From PVC group bacterium (GTDB lineage: Bacteria > Verrucomicrobiota > Kiritimatiellia > UBA8416): DNA of 64,000 nt. The stretch covers positions 44,193 through 108,192 of the forward strand of contig PXBF01000111.1 in NCBI GenBank assembly GCA_003567005.1. The letters are read 5' to 3'. The notes under the pieces are model-generated. The model did no database searches, was not told the origin of the DNA, and saw only the letters and a program-made list of their open reading frames with translations. The translations under genes were made by a program, and so were the position numbers. Every line of letters begins with the position of its first letter. Position 1 is the stretch's first letter. This document shows, one piece after another, positions 8,963-19,600 of this stretch.

Positions 8963-11296
8963 ATGATGACCCCTGCTGATGCATCCACCTGTACGCCCGA
9001 TGCGCCATTGCAAATTAGCGGCGTGTATCCGCATTTATGTGCCTACACAGTAGAACCTGGAGAGACGGCCAAGCTGAACGAAGTCGGAGTGGGAGCCTTA
9101 GTGCCATGGGCTGGGCGACTATATATGATTACGTATGGTGCGCATTTTCCGACTGGTAGCACGCATAAATTATATTCGATCCATCCGAATCTGCAGCAGA
9201 CCATTCATCCCGAGAGTGTTGGCGGGACACCTGCTGGCCGCTTGATCCACAACGAATCGAATCAGCTTCTAATTGGACCGTATGTGATAGATGCGGAAGG
9301 TCAGATTCGCGTTATTTCGCCGCAATCCATGCCAGGGCGTATTAGCGCGATTGCGCGACATTTAGAAAAGCCCGGGAGTATGGTGTATTACGTAGACATG
9401 GAAGGCATGATATACGAGGTAGATGTATATACGCTTGCGGTCCGGTTATTGTTCCAGAAGGCGATTCCAGGCTGGCATGCAAAGGGTGCGTACACGGCGC
9501 AGGGCCGTCTCGTCATGTCCAATAATGGCGAACATGGTGTGCTGCAAGAAGCAGAAAAGCATTTTCAGGTAGAGGATGTGCCTGCGGATGAGGAAAATGC
9601 TGGTGTGCTGGCGCAGTGGGATGGCCGCCGTTGGGAGATTGTTGAGCGGCGGCAATTTACGGACGTAACGGGGCCGGGGGGCATATACGGGGCCCCGGAT
9701 GATGAGGCGCCCTTATGGTCGATTGGCTGGGATCGGCGATCGTTACGTCTGAAGTTGTTGCAGCATGGAACGTGGCATACCTATCTCTTGCCCAAAGCCG
9801 CGCATAACAATGACCCCAAGCATGGTTGGTTTACCGAATGGCCCCGGATCCGCGAAATCGGGGAAGGTCGCATGATGATGGATATGCATGGCATGTTCTT
9901 TGCGTTCCCTAAGCATTTTGCCTTGGGGCAGACGGGGGGGATCAGACCCATTGCGAGTCACTTGCGTTATATTCCGGATTTTTGTGATTGGAATGGACGC
10001 TTGGTTATCGCATCGGATGAAGCCTCTGTGATGGGGCATCATCATTGTGGCCAGCCACAAAGTAATCTCTGGTTTGGTGATTTTGCGGATTTGCAGCAAT
10101 GGGGTCCGCGCAGCGCATATGGTGGCCCATGGGTACGTGATGTCGTACAAGCGCATGTATGGTCAGATCCTCTATTGGTTGACGGGTTTGATCGGCGGGT
10201 ATTGCATGTTTTGGCTACGCCTGCTGTCATGGTTTCGCTTGAAATGGATCCTGATGGAAAGGGCCATTGGCAGCATTGGAAAACCCTTAGGGTAGATGGT
10301 TACGGGTATGTTAGGATTCCAGAAGAGTTGCAGGTGGTATGGATTCGTGCCGCTGTTGATCGCGATTGTACAGCTACCCTGTATTTCCATGGCACCGATG
10401 CGCACCTGCAAGACGCGAACCGTCGCCTGTTTCAAGGCGTTGCTGATGTAGGGCAAGCATGCTCTTACGGGCTATTATATCCGGCGCGAAAGACACGTGG
10501 ATTGGAGGTTTTGGGTGATACCGACGAAACGTGTTTTCATGTTTCGCGTACATTTGACTTCGAATCCGTGCAACGGGACGATGCTTTAGCCGCGCAACTG
10601 GAAAGCAAGTGCGTATATACGGTGGATGCAGCTTCCGTGATTGTCACGGATGGAGAGCGCCGCTACCGCTTACCTAAAGGGGATCCTGCTTTTGACGCAC
10701 CCTTTTCTTGTGGTTGGCCTCGTGCGTTGCGGGAGGTGGAGTCGGAACGTAATCTGGCCAATATCCATGGAACGTTTTATGAAGTGCCCCGTACAGGATA
10801 TAAAGTGGATCCAGATTGGGAACGTATGCGTCCTGTTTCGAGTCATCGCAAACAGATTTATGATTATTGTACGTGGCAAGGACTATTCGTGTTGTCGGGT
10901 GTTGCTGCAGATGCGCCCATGGATGGTCATGTGTTTCGTGGCGATGCCGGTGCTGCAATCTGGTGTGGCGCCATTGATGATCTCTGGCAGCTTGGGAAAC
11001 CGACTGGAATGGGGGGGCCATGGAAAGATGCGGTTGTGCAGGCAGGCGTCCCTTCTGATCCATATTTGATGACGGGCTATGACCATAAACGTTTGACAAT
11101 CGAACTGGATTGTAATGCGGACGTCACGGTAGAAGTGAATGTTGATCATCAGAGTGGCTGGCATGTCTACGAGGTGTTTCCGGTTGAAGCAAATAAACCG
11201 TTCGTACACATTTTCCCGGATGACTACAGTGCGCATTGGATTCGGTTTGTGGTATCTTGCGATTGTAAGGTCACAGCTTGGTTAGAATACCAATAG
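8963..11296 (+). CDS. Uncharacterised 777-aa protein with an internally duplicated domain
   Basis: Long ORF with no signal peptide; two copies of a GGPW-x-DVVQA-containing module (about aa 290-480 and 585-777). Confidence 0.7.
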   Translation: MMTPADASTCTPDAPLQISGVYPHLCAYTVEPGETAKLNEVGVGALVPWAGRLYMITYGAHFPTGSTHKLYSIHPNLQQTIHPESVGGTPAGRLIHNESNQLLIGPYVIDAEGQIRVISPQSMPGRISAIARHLEKPGSMVYYVDMEGMIYEVDVYTLAVRLLFQKAIPGWHAKGAYTAQGRLVMSNNGEHGVLQEAEKHFQVEDVPADEENAGVLAQWDGRRWEIVERRQFTDVTGPGGIYGAPDDEAPLWSIGWDRRSLRLKLLQHGTWHTYLLPKAAHNNDPKHGWFTEWPRIREIGEGRMMMDMHGMFFAFPKHFALGQTGGIRPIASHLRYIPDFCDWNGRLVIASDEASVMGHHHCGQPQSNLWFGDFADLQQWGPRSAYGGPWVRDVVQAHVWSDPLLVDGFDRRVLHVLATPAVMVSLEMDPDGKGHWQHWKTLRVDGYGYVRIPEELQVVWIRAAVDRDCTATLYFHGTDAHLQDANRRLFQGVADVGQACSYGLLYPARKTRGLEVLGDTDETCFHVSRTFDFESVQRDDALAAQLESKCVYTVDAASVIVTDGERRYRLPKGDPAFDAPFSCGWPRALREVESERNLANIHGTFYEVPRTGYKVDPDWERMRPVSSHRKQIYDYCTWQGLFVLSGVAADAPMDGHVFRGDAGAAIWCGAIDDLWQLGKPTGMGGPWKDAVVQAGVPSDPYLMTGYDHKRLTIELDCNADVTVEVNVDHQSGWHVYEVFPVEANKPFVHIFPDDYSAHWIRFVVSCDCKVTAWLEYQ

Positions 11297-11338
11297 TAAA
11301 TGCTCTGGCGACGTGCCGTACAATATGGAAAGGATATT

Positions 11339-11896
11339 ATGATGAAAAAATGGATGATACGCCTTGTGACGCTTTGTGTTTTGCTATCTTCCACGGAGGT
11401 TTTTTCGATGGGGGTAACGCCTGAAGAAACGTATGCATGGATACAGGACAAAGGAGCGCAAGTCTTATTCATTGATGTACGCGATCCGATAGAAATCATG
11501 TTCGTTGGCGCTACGGATAAGGTAGACATAAATATTCCTTTTTTGATAGCGAATCGTTACGACTGGGATGCGGAAAACAACCGGTTCCGGATGGAACGCA
11601 ACCCTCATTTCGTGCAAGAGGTGCAAGCGGCACTTGCCGCTAAAGGATTGGATGAAGACGCCATCATTATTACCATGTGTCGTTCAGGCAGTGAACGTGG
11701 TGAACCCAGTGCCCTTTTTTTGAAAGAGCAAGGGTTTGCAAATGCACGATTCGTAATGAACGGTTTTCAAGGAGACGCGAAAGGCGAGGGAGAGATGGCT
11801 GGCCGCCGTGTTATCAATGGCTGGCAAAACGTCGGTTTGCCTTGGCAACCAAGACTGGCGGCTGAGAAAATTTATCGTGCCAAACCCGCTCCATAA
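11339..11896 (+). CDS. Secreted rhodanese-like domain protein
   Basis: Signal peptide MMKKWMIRLVTLCVLLSSTEVFS, LFIDVRDPIE, active-site-like loop CRSGSERG. Confidence 0.85.
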   Translation: MMKKWMIRLVTLCVLLSSTEVFSMGVTPEETYAWIQDKGAQVLFIDVRDPIEIMFVGATDKVDINIPFLIANRYDWDAENNRFRMERNPHFVQEVQAALAAKGLDEDAIIITMCRSGSERGEPSALFLKEQGFANARFVMNGFQGDAKGEGEMAGRRVINGWQNVGLPWQPRLAAEKIYRAKPAP

Positions 11897-11914
11897 TCGC
11901 TGGCCCGTTTTTTG

Positions 11915-13294
11915 TCAGGGTTTAGCGTCGCGCAACCTTTTGTCTTGCTGCCGTAATGAGGCAAGTTCCTCGCGCAGGGGGTCGATGCGGGTTGCGAGGT
12001 ATTCCTTCAGCCAAATGTCTTCGATACATCCGTCAAAGGCCGCATGGATTTCTTTTTCGAGTTGTTCTGCCTCATTGACAACGTCTTGTAGACCATGCAG
12101 GGCATGACCTCCGAGCTGTGGATTGGCGGCACTCGTGCGTCGCGGTTGTTGCCGCGCCAGTACGCCGAGTTGCCGGGCATCGCGTATATGCTGCCAACCG
12201 CGATCGCGTAATTTCGTTAGCGTAGCCATGCTTTCTTGACAGGCGAGAAACCGCGTTTTCTCGCCGATTCTCTCCAAGACTTCCATACAGCGTTGCATGC
12301 CATCTGGCGGGCTATGCCCATCATGCAGGATGATGGCGACATGTAGTAAGGAATCCAGGCTTGCATCGATCGGATTGCATTGCACTTTGGCGACTGTATA
12401 GCGACTCCAGCCAGTGGCAATGACACCTTCAAAAGCAAAGCGTTGTGCTACCTGAACCCAGGCTACAGCATTTTCGGTATGCATGGCCGGATCGGTTATA
12501 TCGGCATCGTATCCTTCCGAACCTTTATAGGCCGTAGCCCCCCAAAGTCTGATCCCATGGTTGTGAAAATTTTGGATATAGGCGGTTTTGAAGTGACCTT
12601 GCGTTGTGTCAGGGTTCCCATGGTATCCCCAGACCATGAGGTCGGATTTGGGGGCAAGTTTTCGTAACGCCGCGTCATCCCAGTCATTCATCATATCATG
12701 CCAGAGAATAGGGCGTATACCTTGCTGGCGTAGATGATCAAGAATGGGATCCATGTGTTGCAGGTAAAGGGCGCCTTTGCCATGTTTTTCCATATATGCC
12801 TTGGTTGCCGGGTTCTTGCCGAATGTGTAGGCTTCATCTCCCCCCAGATGGAAATATCGGACATTTGGCATGAGAAGAAGCACATCGTCCACCATATTGC
12901 GCACTAGTGTGGCTGCGCCTGGCGCGAGTGGGTTCAATCCATCTTCGCGGTCGGGTACCTCACGTAGCGATTTATAATCTGGTATACTGAGTGGCGTTTC
13001 CATGTGTCCCAGACTTTGTACTAAAGGGACTAGTTCAAGGCCGAGTTGCGCCGCTTCCTTGCAAAAGCGTTTTATATCGGTGGCAGTATATGCTGTGGGG
13101 CTGCGGAAACGCTTGTCCACGGTCCAGGGAAAGGCATCTTCCCATTCGATAAACACCATGTTGTAGCGTGCCGTGGCAAAAAGGTGAAGCAATTGGCACA
13201 AGCGATCTGCTGTCGGAGGTACGCCCTTTACATCCAGATGAATGCCGCGAAGGGGGACGATTGGCTCTTTTTTTGTGAATACATCATTTATCAT
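11915..13294 (-). CDS. GH20-like beta-N-acetylhexosaminidase family protein
   Basis: GIHLDVKGVPP, LVPLVQSLGHME, YFHLGGDEAYTFG (catalytic D-E pair), WHDMMNDW. Confidence 0.8.
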   Translation of the reverse strand: MINDVFTKKEPIVPLRGIHLDVKGVPPTADRLCQLLHLFATARYNMVFIEWEDAFPWTVDKRFRSPTAYTATDIKRFCKEAAQLGLELVPLVQSLGHMETPLSIPDYKSLREVPDREDGLNPLAPGAATLVRNMVDDVLLLMPNVRYFHLGGDEAYTFGKNPATKAYMEKHGKGALYLQHMDPILDHLRQQGIRPILWHDMMNDWDDAALRKLAPKSDLMVWGYHGNPDTTQGHFKTAYIQNFHNHGIRLWGATAYKGSEGYDADITDPAMHTENAVAWVQVAQRFAFEGVIATGWSRYTVAKVQCNPIDASLDSLLHVAIILHDGHSPPDGMQRCMEVLERIGEKTRFLACQESMATLTKLRDRGWQHIRDARQLGVLARQQPRRTSAANPQLGGHALHGLQDVVNEAEQLEKEIHAAFDGCIEDIWLKEYLATRIDPLREELASLRQQDKRLRDAKP

Positions 13295-13449
13295 GTGTCA
13301 GTCCTACTGTACGGTATATCATTGCATGAGATCGTACAGACATCGTAATCAAAAAAACGACAAAAAAAGCCATCACGAAGGTTTGTCGCCATTCATTGGT
13401 AAGCCGACCACCCACTGCGGTGGGCAAAAACGATTTGGTAACTGGGGGG

Positions 13450-13523
13450 AGATTAAGACGAAAGATTAAGTCAAAAGATTAGGTGAGGAGCATAAACAAC
13501 CATTATCTTTCGCCCTCTAATCT
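13450..13523. repeat. Intergenic inverted-repeat element, copy 1
   Basis: agattaagacgaaagatta ... atctttcgccctctaatct; related to the element at 16458-16561. Confidence 0.75.
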
Positions 13524-13588
13524 ATTGACCGGGTAGTGTGAAAAAATAATTAAGTTATAGGTAAGACTTGCACGGGAAGGAAAATACG

Positions 13589-14857
13589 ATGCGTGGTGAG
13601 ATTGAAACGTATGCCGGTTTGATTCGGGATTATGCGCAGCAGAACTACCGGGAGATGTTCCGTGAGGCGGGCGGGGCTTTAGCGTATCCCTTTTTGACGC
13701 CGGGGAGTAAACAGTATGCGGATGTCTTGTGGGATTGGGATTCGTGGTTAACCGATGTGGCTTTGCGACAGCTTCTCGCGGATTCCGGAATGGCGGAGGA
13801 TCGCGAGCAAGCATTGCCTTATGAGCGTGGGTGTATCCAGAATTTTCTGCAGGACGTGAAGCTGAATGGGTGGATTCCCATTTCCATTCCGCGCGGGGGC
13901 CGTAAGCCTCCCGAGGATGTTTTTGCTGCCAACATGCATAAGCCATGTCTCGCACAACATGCCGCCTTCCTTGTGCAGCAGGATGGCGGCGACGCGGAAT
14001 GGGTGCGGGATCATGAAGGATTCTATGCGTTGCAGAAGTTTGTCAATTGCTACCGGAATCATCACCGGCATCCTTGTGGCATTTATGTTTGGCAAAATGA
14101 TGGGGCCGTTGGCGTGGATAATGATCCATGTTCCTTTGATCGTCCGCCGCGGTCGTGTGGGTCGATCTACTTGAACTGCCTCATGCTAAAAGAGCTGCAG
14201 GCTATTTCCTATTTGGGAACCTGTCTGAACCTTGGCGAGGTTGCCGCGCAGTATCAGGAGGATGCCGATAAACTCAAGGCTGCGATCCAGGAGCATTGCT
14301 GGGATGAGCGGGATGGTTTTTTCTACAGTGTGGATTTCAATTTTATTGATCCCGCGTTACAGCCTCGTCGGCATGCAGGGCAAAGGCGCGATTGGCCTTG
14401 TTTGATCATGCGGATTGGGGTGTGGTCCGGTTTTCTCGGATTGTGGTCGGGTGTGGCAACGCAAGCGCAGGCAGAGCGTGTCGTCAAGGAGCATTATCGC
14501 AACGAAAAGACCTTTCACGCGCCAGCGGGGGTACGAACGCTTTCCCGTATGGAAAAAATGTACAATGTACGAGGTTCGGGTGGTCCCTCTTCATGGCTAG
14601 GGCCGATCTGGGGTGTTTCGAATTACCTAACCTTTCGTGGGCTTTTGCGGTATGGATTCGAGGCTGATGCGCGGGCATTGGCGGCAAAGACGATTCGGTT
14701 GTTTGGTCGGGACATTGAACGTTTCGGGGGAATGCATGAGTATTATCAGCCGGAAAATGGGGAACCCATTTTGAATCGGGGATTCATGAATTGGAATCTA
14801 CTGGTGTTGAATATGATTGCCTGGTTGGAAGGTAGGAATGTGGTGGAGGAGTTTTGA
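13589..14857 (+). CDS. Trehalase/GH37-GH63-like six-hairpin glycosidase
   Basis: VLWDWDSWLTDVAL, DNDPCSFDRPP, LKAAIQEHCWDERDGFFYSVDF, GPSSWLGPIWGVSNYL. Confidence 0.75.
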   Translation: MRGEIETYAGLIRDYAQQNYREMFREAGGALAYPFLTPGSKQYADVLWDWDSWLTDVALRQLLADSGMAEDREQALPYERGCIQNFLQDVKLNGWIPISIPRGGRKPPEDVFAANMHKPCLAQHAAFLVQQDGGDAEWVRDHEGFYALQKFVNCYRNHHRHPCGIYVWQNDGAVGVDNDPCSFDRPPRSCGSIYLNCLMLKELQAISYLGTCLNLGEVAAQYQEDADKLKAAIQEHCWDERDGFFYSVDFNFIDPALQPRRHAGQRRDWPCLIMRIGVWSGFLGLWSGVATQAQAERVVKEHYRNEKTFHAPAGVRTLSRMEKMYNVRGSGGPSSWLGPIWGVSNYLTFRGLLRYGFEADARALAAKTIRLFGRDIERFGGMHEYYQPENGEPILNRGFMNWNLLVLNMIAWLEGRNVVEEF

Positions 14858-14897
14858 GGGAAACGATTCCGTATACTCCAGCCTTTTGGGGGCATTC

Positions 14898-14948
14898 GGA
14901 TTACGATTACGGGCGAGGATTACGGGTTACGATTACGGATTATGATTG
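14898..14948. repeat. Degenerate GATTACG short-phrase repeat
   Basis: ggattacgattacgggcgaggattacgggttacgattacggattatgatt. Confidence 0.85.
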
Positions 14949-15069
14949 AAAGACACTTCATGGTGCGTCATTGGCATGCCCCTTTTTTTTAAGAAAGCGG
15001 GATTCGGCTGCGTATATAAGGATATACGAGGTACATCAGGGGACTTATCGATTCCAGCGAGGAGCAAAA

Positions 15070-16398
15070 ATGCGTAAGATGCGCTTGTTGGTGGGGCTTT
15101 ACGGGATGGTTCTGTTGGCGGTGATTGTGCCGCGGGCGGATGGGTATTGTAAATGGGTGGGAAAGTACCGCGAGCAGCAATTGCGGTTGTGGAATCTCGA
15201 AGATGAGAATTTGAGTCTTCGGGAGGAGTTAGATACGTGGAAGATGCGCCATGAGGAATTGGATTCTGCGTATGAGCGAGACGGCATTCCTGCGTTGGAC
15301 CCCCGCTCTGGTTTGCAGCGGTTCCAGATGATTTCTTTCCGACAAACGCCATTGGTTGACGTAGTTACGAGGCTCAATGATAAGCTTGGATCGGTTGATG
15401 CCAATCAATTCGAGGATGCCATTGCGAGGCGTCGGGCGCGGATTGTGGCGTTGGAGTCAGAAATCGAACAACTGAATGACATGAAGAAGGCTGATCTATT
15501 AAGACGGATTGCGCTTGATTTGCTCAAAGGTACGGAAAAGTTGATGGATATCCCTATTACGTTTAGTGCCTTGGATATATCTGTTGCCGAAACTCTTGGA
15601 ATTTTGGCCGATGTTGCCAATCTTGCATATGAAGTTGATAATGGTGTTGCTCGTCTGGTTCCTAGATTGGAGCACCGTCCGATCCCTAAAGATGAATTAA
15701 GCGTGGACGAGATCACATCGCGGGTGAAGGACCTTTATGATGAGAAACATGGGCATCACATGTTTCGTCCCTACAGAGCAAAACAGCAGCTTCTGTTTGC
15801 TGAAGAGGGGCTACAGAAAGCGATCGATGAAGGATATGTGGAGAGTCGCACTGAAGAAATAAAAATTGATTTTTTCGGTCGTTCTTCAACAAACGTGCTT
15901 GTGCATTTGTTGACGCCCACAGGGGTGGACCGGTTTCGTTATTTGGCTCGTTATAATCGATCAGGAAAGAGCCAATCCATTCGCGTGGCAACGCCGGAAA
16001 GTCGCCGGTTGCCAGGTCAAAATGAAAGCGATCTTTATTTTAGGCAGGAACCAAGCGATGTAAAATTATTGATTGCGGAGGAGGGTGCCGCAACAGACTT
16101 GGTTTTTCGGGATTTTGACACACGTGAGCCGCTTGAGTCTGGTGCTGATTGGCGCAGCCTTTTGCAAGCGGAACGCCACGATAGAGAGCATTCGGGGTTT
16201 TTAAGGCTCAGGCAACCTGAACCTCGGTCTGGCATTTATGTGTATTATGGGCTGGATGTAGAAGGTATTCGTCCTGAGGATCAGCACTATTTTGTTCGTG
16301 AGCGCGCGTATCGATTAGAAGAATTGCACAAGCATGAATTGGGATACTTTTTGCGGATTCCCGAATACTTGCGAGAAGATGCACATGGTTTCTGGTAA
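15070..16398 (+). CDS. Secreted coiled-coil protein with possible STN/secretin-N0-like segment
   Basis: Signal peptide MRKMRLLVGLYGMVLLAVIVPRADG; coiled coil; PITFSALDISVAETLGILADVANLAYEVDNGVARLVP resembles the STN/N0 fold pattern. Confidence 0.55.
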   Translation: MRKMRLLVGLYGMVLLAVIVPRADGYCKWVGKYREQQLRLWNLEDENLSLREELDTWKMRHEELDSAYERDGIPALDPRSGLQRFQMISFRQTPLVDVVTRLNDKLGSVDANQFEDAIARRRARIVALESEIEQLNDMKKADLLRRIALDLLKGTEKLMDIPITFSALDISVAETLGILADVANLAYEVDNGVARLVPRLEHRPIPKDELSVDEITSRVKDLYDEKHGHHMFRPYRAKQQLLFAEEGLQKAIDEGYVESRTEEIKIDFFGRSSTNVLVHLLTPTGVDRFRYLARYNRSGKSQSIRVATPESRRLPGQNESDLYFRQEPSDVKLLIAEEGAATDLVFRDFDTREPLESGADWRSLLQAERHDREHSGFLRLRQPEPRSGIYVYYGLDVEGIRPEDQHYFVRERAYRLEELHKHELGYFLRIPEYLREDAHGFW

Positions 16399-16457
16399 GG
16401 GTTGCCAAGATGATGCGGGAATGAAACTTTTGCATGGAGGATGCGTTCGTGCAGGAG

Positions 16458-16561
16458 AGATTAAGGCGAAAGATTAGGTGGATCCATGTTTCGCGTAAAG
16501 CTACGCAGGACAAGAAGATTAGGGGAAATGCAGAGGTAACCTTTATCTTTCGCCCTAATCT
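16458..16561. repeat. Intergenic inverted-repeat element, copy 2
   Basis: agattaaggcgaaagat ... atctttcgccctaatct; 17-bp arms with one mismatch. Confidence 0.8.
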
Positions 16562-16635
16562 GCATTTGAACTGATGAAGTTACTGGTTAATATCTTGTAG
16601 TACAGGTTGGTGTTAGTAATGAATGGGGGGCGATT

Positions 16636-19600
16636 ATGAAGACGTGTTGGGTGGCGGTGTGGGGTTGTACGGTTTTGTTGCTTTCGGCTTTGCGGCTTGA
16701 GGCGAATGTGATCGGGTTTGATGAGCGGTTTGCCTTGGCGGAAGATCGCGCGGACGTTCTTGAGGCGTTGATTCCCGGAACGGAGGACTTTTTCTACTAT
16801 CACGCCTTGCATTATCAGCAACAGGGGGATTTTGCCAGCGCGCAGGCGATGATTGATGCGGGTGTCCGTGCGAATTTGCGGACGGCACGCATACAGGAAC
16901 TGGAGCATCGGCAGGTGCTTTTGACTTATCATGATAATCCCGACCGGACGATTACGCATTTGATTCGGCACCTGCGGCCTAATCTGAGCCATCAGCGCCG
17001 TCAGCTCACGCGTGAGGTGCACTTACCGGTCGTCCTGGACCCGTCACGCATTGATTCCGAACGACTGATGCGTACGGAGCTAGAGCGGGAAAGCCGCAAT
17101 GTCGGCGGTTTTACATCGGCGTCCTACGATTGGCTGGTGGAGCAGTCCCTGACGCCGGCGCAGCGTCGTGACCTGCTACGCAGATTGGACCGGCCGGATT
17201 ATGCGGGCATTGTGCAGCTTATTGCGCAGGATCTTCAGCATGAACGCAGCGGTGGCTTCGGTTCGCATGCTGTACATGGGTTGCTGCTGATCGATCAGCT
17301 TGAGGAACTATTGGAAATCATGCCGGCGTTAATCAGGGAAACACCCTTTATCCATGCGTATCTGGCGAAGCTGCGTCCAGCGGAGGGTTCGAACTGGGAA
17401 CAGGATGATGCTGCCACACTGGCTTACCTGGAGCGGCTGGCTGCTTTTACGGATCGGCTGCCACCATCGCAGAATTCCTTGAAGGCGAATGTGCTGTATC
17501 ATCGTCTGGTTTTCGAACGCAAACAGGGCCGTTATGATCGTGACCTTTTCCTGGCGTATATTCGGTTGCCGCGTCCGGTCTCCTATGTGAGTCCGCATTA
17601 CCGACAGCAGGATGCGTTCAGGCTTCATCCCGTGAATTTGGCTGCGGATTTTCAGACCGTAACCTTGCTGCCGCCCATTGGTTCAGATGAGTCGCTTGTA
17701 CGGGCGCATTTGCTGCATTTTCTACAATCGGAGGATCGCGATGCTTTTGCCGATTACATTGAGTCGGAATATCTGAAGCGTATTTTTGCCGAGACGCGGA
17801 TGATCAACGGGATTGGAGATCAGGAAAGTTTGTTTGCCTTGTTGCGTCCGGAAGAGGTGCAGCGGTTGCGGGATCGCATTGATATTGAACTGTTGCCAAC
17901 GAACCCAACGGTGATTGCTCCCGATGCCAGTGTCTCGTTGGATGTTGCGCTCAAGAATGTCGAATCGCTACTGATCAAAGTATTCGAGATCCATGCAGCG
18001 GCGTATTACCGTCAACACCTCTCGGACTTGTCTGCCGATATTGATTTAGATGGATTGGTGCCGAACTACCAGCGCACGGTGACGTACGATTTGCCTCCGA
18101 TGCGCAGGCATATTGCGCGGTTTGATTTTCCCGAGCTGAAAGAACCCGGCGTATATGTTGTCGAGTTGATCGGTAATGGTGTCAGTAGTCGGGCATTGAT
18201 TGAGAAGGGCAGCCTGCGCTACAGCGAACGGGTCAGTGCGGCTGGTCATGTGTTCAGGGTGTATGATCATGCAGGAAACTGGCTGCAGGATGCCACGTTG
18301 TGGACGGTTGGACGCGAATATACGGCTGACGAGGACGGCGAAATTGTGGTGCCTTTTGCCAGTCAGGCACGCAAACAGAAAATGATTCTACAGCATGGAA
18401 ATCTGGCAACATTGGCGCAGTGGACGCAGCAGGCAGAGGCATATCAGCTTGATGCCACGATTCATGTTGAGCGCGAGATGTTGATTGCCGGGGAAATGTG
18501 CCGGATACTGGTGCGGCCGCGCTTGACGGTATCCGGGGCAACGGCTGACATTGGTTTGCTGGAGGATGTGAAACTGACCATTCGCTCCACGGATCTGGAT
18601 GGTAGTTCCGCGGAACGGGAGGTGACAGATTTTGTCCTGCATAATGATCGGGAAAGCATCCACGCGTTCCGGGTGCCGCATCGTTTACGCGAGCTGACTG
18701 TGACCCTAAGCGGGACGGTGGAGAACCTACAGAGCGGCACGCGTGACTCGTATGCCCGCGCGGTAACGATTCCTGTTAACGGTATCGATGCTACGGAGCA
18801 TATCGAGAATCTATTTCTGCGGCGTACATCGGAGGGATACTTTGTAGAGGTGCGCGGCCGCAATGGTGAGGTACTGGATGATCGTCCGCTTAGGCTGACG
18901 ATTGATAATCGCTACATGACACGAGATATTAACCTGTCACTAAAAACCGATGCATACGGACGGGCTGCATTGGGCGCGTTACAGGATGTTGTTTCCGTGG
19001 AGGTTCGCGCCACAGAAGATGCAGGCACAGCCACTTGGAAAATGGAAGATCACCACGTATTGCTACAGGATCGTTACGATTTGGCCGTTGGCGAGACGCT
19101 ATCTCTACCGTGGACGCGGGGCGAATTGCCCGTCCAACAAGCGGTGTCATTGCTGGAGATGCGCGGTCGAATGCCAGCTCGAAACATGATTGATCATGTG
19201 ACAATTGCCGACGGTTATCTGACGATTCAGGGATTAGACGCGGGTGATTATCTTTTGACGGACCGTGAATCAGGGGCAGGCATCACGTTGCGTGTCGGGC
19301 TGCCCGCAGGAGCTGCCGGCGATATGCCGCCACGCCGTATGAATCGCCCCAGTCTGCAAATTGGTGCATTTGCGGCTGATGAGGATGCCGTTTCCTTTCA
19401 AGTATTGGGCGCAACATCGGATACGCGCGTACATGCAATCGCGACGCGTTATGTGCATCCTGCCAGCATCGATCTATTGCAACCTTTCCTGTTGTCGCAT
19501 CCATCCATCTGGCGTGCCGGGATGCCGGAATCGATTTATCTTTCCGGCCGCTCGCTCGGTGATGAGTTCCGCTACGTGATGGAGCGTAAGTCAGGACGTA

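Noticed and set aside
13404-13440. CCCAC-TGCG-GTGGG hairpin followed by CAAAAA as a terminator
   Set aside because: It lies between divergently oriented gene starts and the tail is A-rich, so it does not fit a Rho-independent terminator for either gene
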